Shown here: in pieces, positions 62,448 through 64,000 of the stretch
How positions within the stretch are numbered: the first letter of the stretch is position 1
Layout of the letters: the number at the start of each line of letters is the position of its first letter
NCBI GenBank assembly: GCA_902788805.1
Contig: CADALO010000011.1
Span: 1 to 64,000 of the forward strand
Source: an uncultured Bacteroidota bacterium
GTDB lineage: Bacteria > Bacteroidota > Bacteroidia > Bacteroidales > P3
Reading direction: 5' to 3'
Length of the DNA: 64,000 nucleotides
Program-made: the position numbers and the translations under genes
The notes under the pieces: generated by a model
Told to the model about the DNA's origin: nothing
The model's database searches: none
The model's input: the letters and a program-made list of their open reading frames with translations, nothing else

Positions 62448-63560
62448 ATGCATCTCTACGACAAACTGAAAGACAGCCGCTTGGGCGTGTGGACTTACCG
62501 CCGCTATGAAGACGCATTGCGCTTCTGGTCGCTGCGTGTCGTTCCGTTTGCCAACAAGCTGGTGCTCCCGGGTTGTGCCGGAGTGCCGTTAGTGCATATT
62601 CTCGGCCATTTCTCAAACCGCGACTTGTGGCAGAGTGCAAAGGCGCTGGCGTTCTCCTTCCTTATGGCGCTTCCGCCGCTGCTCATCTTCTTCTTCACCT
62701 TGATTCCCTATCTTCCCATCGAAGGCATTCAGAACGAGCTGCTTACCCAATTGTCGACAATTCTGCCTGGCGGAATCTACGACCGCATCGCTCCCACCAT
62801 CAACGATGTTATGGGGCACAAACACAGCAGCTTGCTTTCAATCGGTTTCATAAGCTCCATTATCCTTGCCGCAAACGGCATTCACGGCCTCTTGCAGTCG
62901 TTCAACTCCGTCAGCCACAGCATCGAATGGCGCTCGTTGGTGCACCGCTATCTGCTGTGTCTGTTGCTGGTCATTATCCTCTACGTGCTTGTGGTGGCCA
63001 TTCTCTCGCTGCTTATCGGCTACAAGTTCTTCATCCAGTTTATGATAAGCCGCAATTTTATGGCCGAAACCAAGCTTAGCCTTTTCGCCTTCAGCCTTGG
63101 GCGCTGGTTGCTGCTGGTGTTCCTTACCCTGCTGACGCTCAGCCTTGTCTACTATCTTGCGCCGGTCAAGAAGCAGCGCATCAATTTCCTCTCTATCGGC
63201 TCGGTCATTTCCACGCTTATGATCTTCGGTCTTTCGTGGGCTTTCCAAGTGTATATCAATAACTTCAATAACTACAATATACTCTACGGCTCCATCGGTA
63301 CGCTGCTTGTGCTGATGCTCTGGATCTACGCCAACTGCGTGGTCATCCTGGCCGGCTATGCCGTCAATATCGCCATTGCCGACAGCCGCGAGGTGGGATA
63401 TACGCCCTCGCGCAGCCGCCGCAAGGAGAAGCTGCGCCGCCTCAAGGAACGTCCGCACTATAGCTTAAGCACTGAGAACTGCGACCGCCGTCAACCTCGC
63501 GGCACAAACGTCTATTATTCCCCGTCGGGCGTCGCCAAAATGAACAAAATCAAACAGTAA
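62448..63560 (+). CDS. YihY/BrkB-family inner-membrane protein
   Basis: 370 residues and about six membrane helices. The family landmarks are the AFSFLMALPPLLIFFFTLIPYLP segment near 65-90 and the C-terminal YGSIGTLLVLMLWIYANCVVILAGYAVN. Once annotated as ribonuclease BN, the family is now considered a membrane transporter or envelope protein of unknown function. The C-terminus is long and basic (SRSRRKEKLRRLKERPH) and may lie in the cytoplasm. It starts after a pyrimidine-repeat tract without visible ribosome-binding site. Confidence 0.9.
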   Translation: MHLYDKLKDSRLGVWTYRRYEDALRFWSLRVVPFANKLVLPGCAGVPLVHILGHFSNRDLWQSAKALAFSFLMALPPLLIFFFTLIPYLPIEGIQNELLTQLSTILPGGIYDRIAPTINDVMGHKHSSLLSIGFISSIILAANGIHGLLQSFNSVSHSIEWRSLVHRYLLCLLLVIILYVLVVAILSLLIGYKFFIQFMISRNFMAETKLSLFAFSLGRWLLLVFLTLLTLSLVYYLAPVKKQRINFLSIGSVISTLMIFGLSWAFQVYINNFNNYNILYGSIGTLLVLMLWIYANCVVILAGYAVNIAIADSREVGYTPSRSRRKEKLRRLKERPHYSLSTENCDRRQPRGTNVYYSPSGVAKMNKIKQ

Positions 63561-63598
63561 ACATATCTTCGACTTAAAAAACTTTACATCCTCAATAT

Positions 63599-64000
63599 AT
63601 GATTATCCAGAAATCACACGGTAAAACAATACCCACAGAACGGCAACAACGCGAAGAGTTCAAGATGATAGCCAAAACAATGTTCGGCCTCGAGGAAATC
63701 CTCGCCGACGAGCTGCGCGAATGCGGAGCAAAGGACATCGAGCCCCTGACGCGCGCTGTCGCCTTCACCGGCGATATGCGTGTCCTCTATCGCGCCAACT
63801 ACACCTGCCGCACGGCTCTGGCCATCCTCAAGCCTTTCGCCGAGTTCGAGGCCAACGACGACCAGGAACTCTACGACAACGTTAGCCGCATCAAGTGGGA
63901 GAAGATCATCGACGTCGACGGCACCTTTATGATCGACTCCACCACCTCGGGCGACATCTTCACCCATTCCTACTACGCCGCCCTCAAAACCAAGGACGCC
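63599..64000 (+). CDS. THUMP-domain RNA methyltransferase (RlmL/YpsC-like), 5' part
   Basis: The first 134 codons are in the window and the gene runs off the right edge. The reading frame begins MIIQKSHGKTIPTERQQR and then FKMIAKTMFGLEEILADEL, LTRAVAFTGDMRVLYRANYTCRTALAIL, typical of the N-terminal THUMP region of RlmL/YpsC-like enzymes that methylate a guanine in 23S rRNA. The catalytic domain is outside. The N-terminal 20 residues before FKMIAKT are poorly conserved, so a start at the second ATG (63665) is also possible. It follows yihY after 38 bases and may be co-transcribed. Confidence 0.85.
   Translation, partial: MIIQKSHGKTIPTERQQREEFKMIAKTMFGLEEILADELRECGAKDIEPLTRAVAFTGDMRVLYRANYTCRTALAILKPFAEFEANDDQELYDNVSRIKWEKIIDVDGTFMIDSTTSGDIFTHSYYAALKTKDA

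Overview
The window is a 64 kb piece of a chromosome from an anaerobic member of the Bacteroidales. The evidence is consistent: promoters of the Bacteroidetes type (TTTG, about 20 bases, then TAnnTTTG), type IX secretion (T9SS) sorting domains on several secreted proteins, lipoproteins with acidic residues after the lipobox cysteine, a short primary sigma factor without region 1.1, an Rnf complex, and large one-chain PurL. Most genes are near 50% GC. The first two genes are visibly more AT-rich. No tRNA, CRISPR array, transposase or phage gene was seen.

Layout. 1-130: tail of an rRNA operon (5S and terminator). 267-4896: a two-gene module, a membrane channel-like protein with two Rossmann domains and a C-terminal RyR domain, followed by a membrane protein built of three TIR-plus-four-helix units. 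This is a candidate NAD-nucleotide-signalling defence system and the most interesting locus here. 5070-10424 (minus): lipoproteins, a T9SS-exported M6 metalloprotease and a DUF4810/DUF799 lipoprotein pair. 10927-11314: RNase P RNA. 11371-14934: ComB-like phosphatase, PAP2 phosphatase, TrmO, and an ECF sigma factor with an unusual partner carrying a T9SS type-B-like domain. 15011-21768 (minus): a tandem duplication of a huge T9SS cargo gene, both copies frameshifted at the same codon region. 21881-26424 (minus): rnfBCDGE without rnfA. 26716-27993: UspA and a SPOR protein. 27994-29056: about 1 kb of repeats without a gene. 29057-29917 (minus): rpoD. 30228-31550: ffh. 31551-32147: repeats. 32148-40527: folD, two glycosyltransferases, an acyltransferase and purL in one tight run. 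40594-45457: PhzF, NUDIX, CDF transporter, lipoprotein, MATE. 45886-53212: coiled-coil lipoprotein, a MurL-MurD fusion, an M20 amidohydrolase and a C69 dipeptidase, closely packed and probably one operon. 53292-56167: cupin, TfoX-like, Ogt, unknown protein, RsmG. 56181-61270 (minus): T9SS SGNH esterase, shortened beta-mannosidase, DUF486, CinA. 61438-64000: NadC, YihY, start of an RlmL-like methyltransferase.

Themes. Peptidoglycan and envelope functions are frequent (MurL-MurD fusion, SPOR, lipoproteins, PAP2, PlsC-like). T9SS cargo and a possible T9SS-linked sigma/anti-sigma pair lie side by side. Intergenic DNA is rich in an unusual repeat type: short tandem units followed by their own reverse complement, giving long hairpins (10621, 18314, 28838, 45635, 54601). 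A separate small palindrome occurs both between genes (31947) and inside a mannosidase gene that lacks a domain (58947).

Limits: all family assignments come from reading motifs by eye. No alignment, HMM, folding or composition calculation was run.
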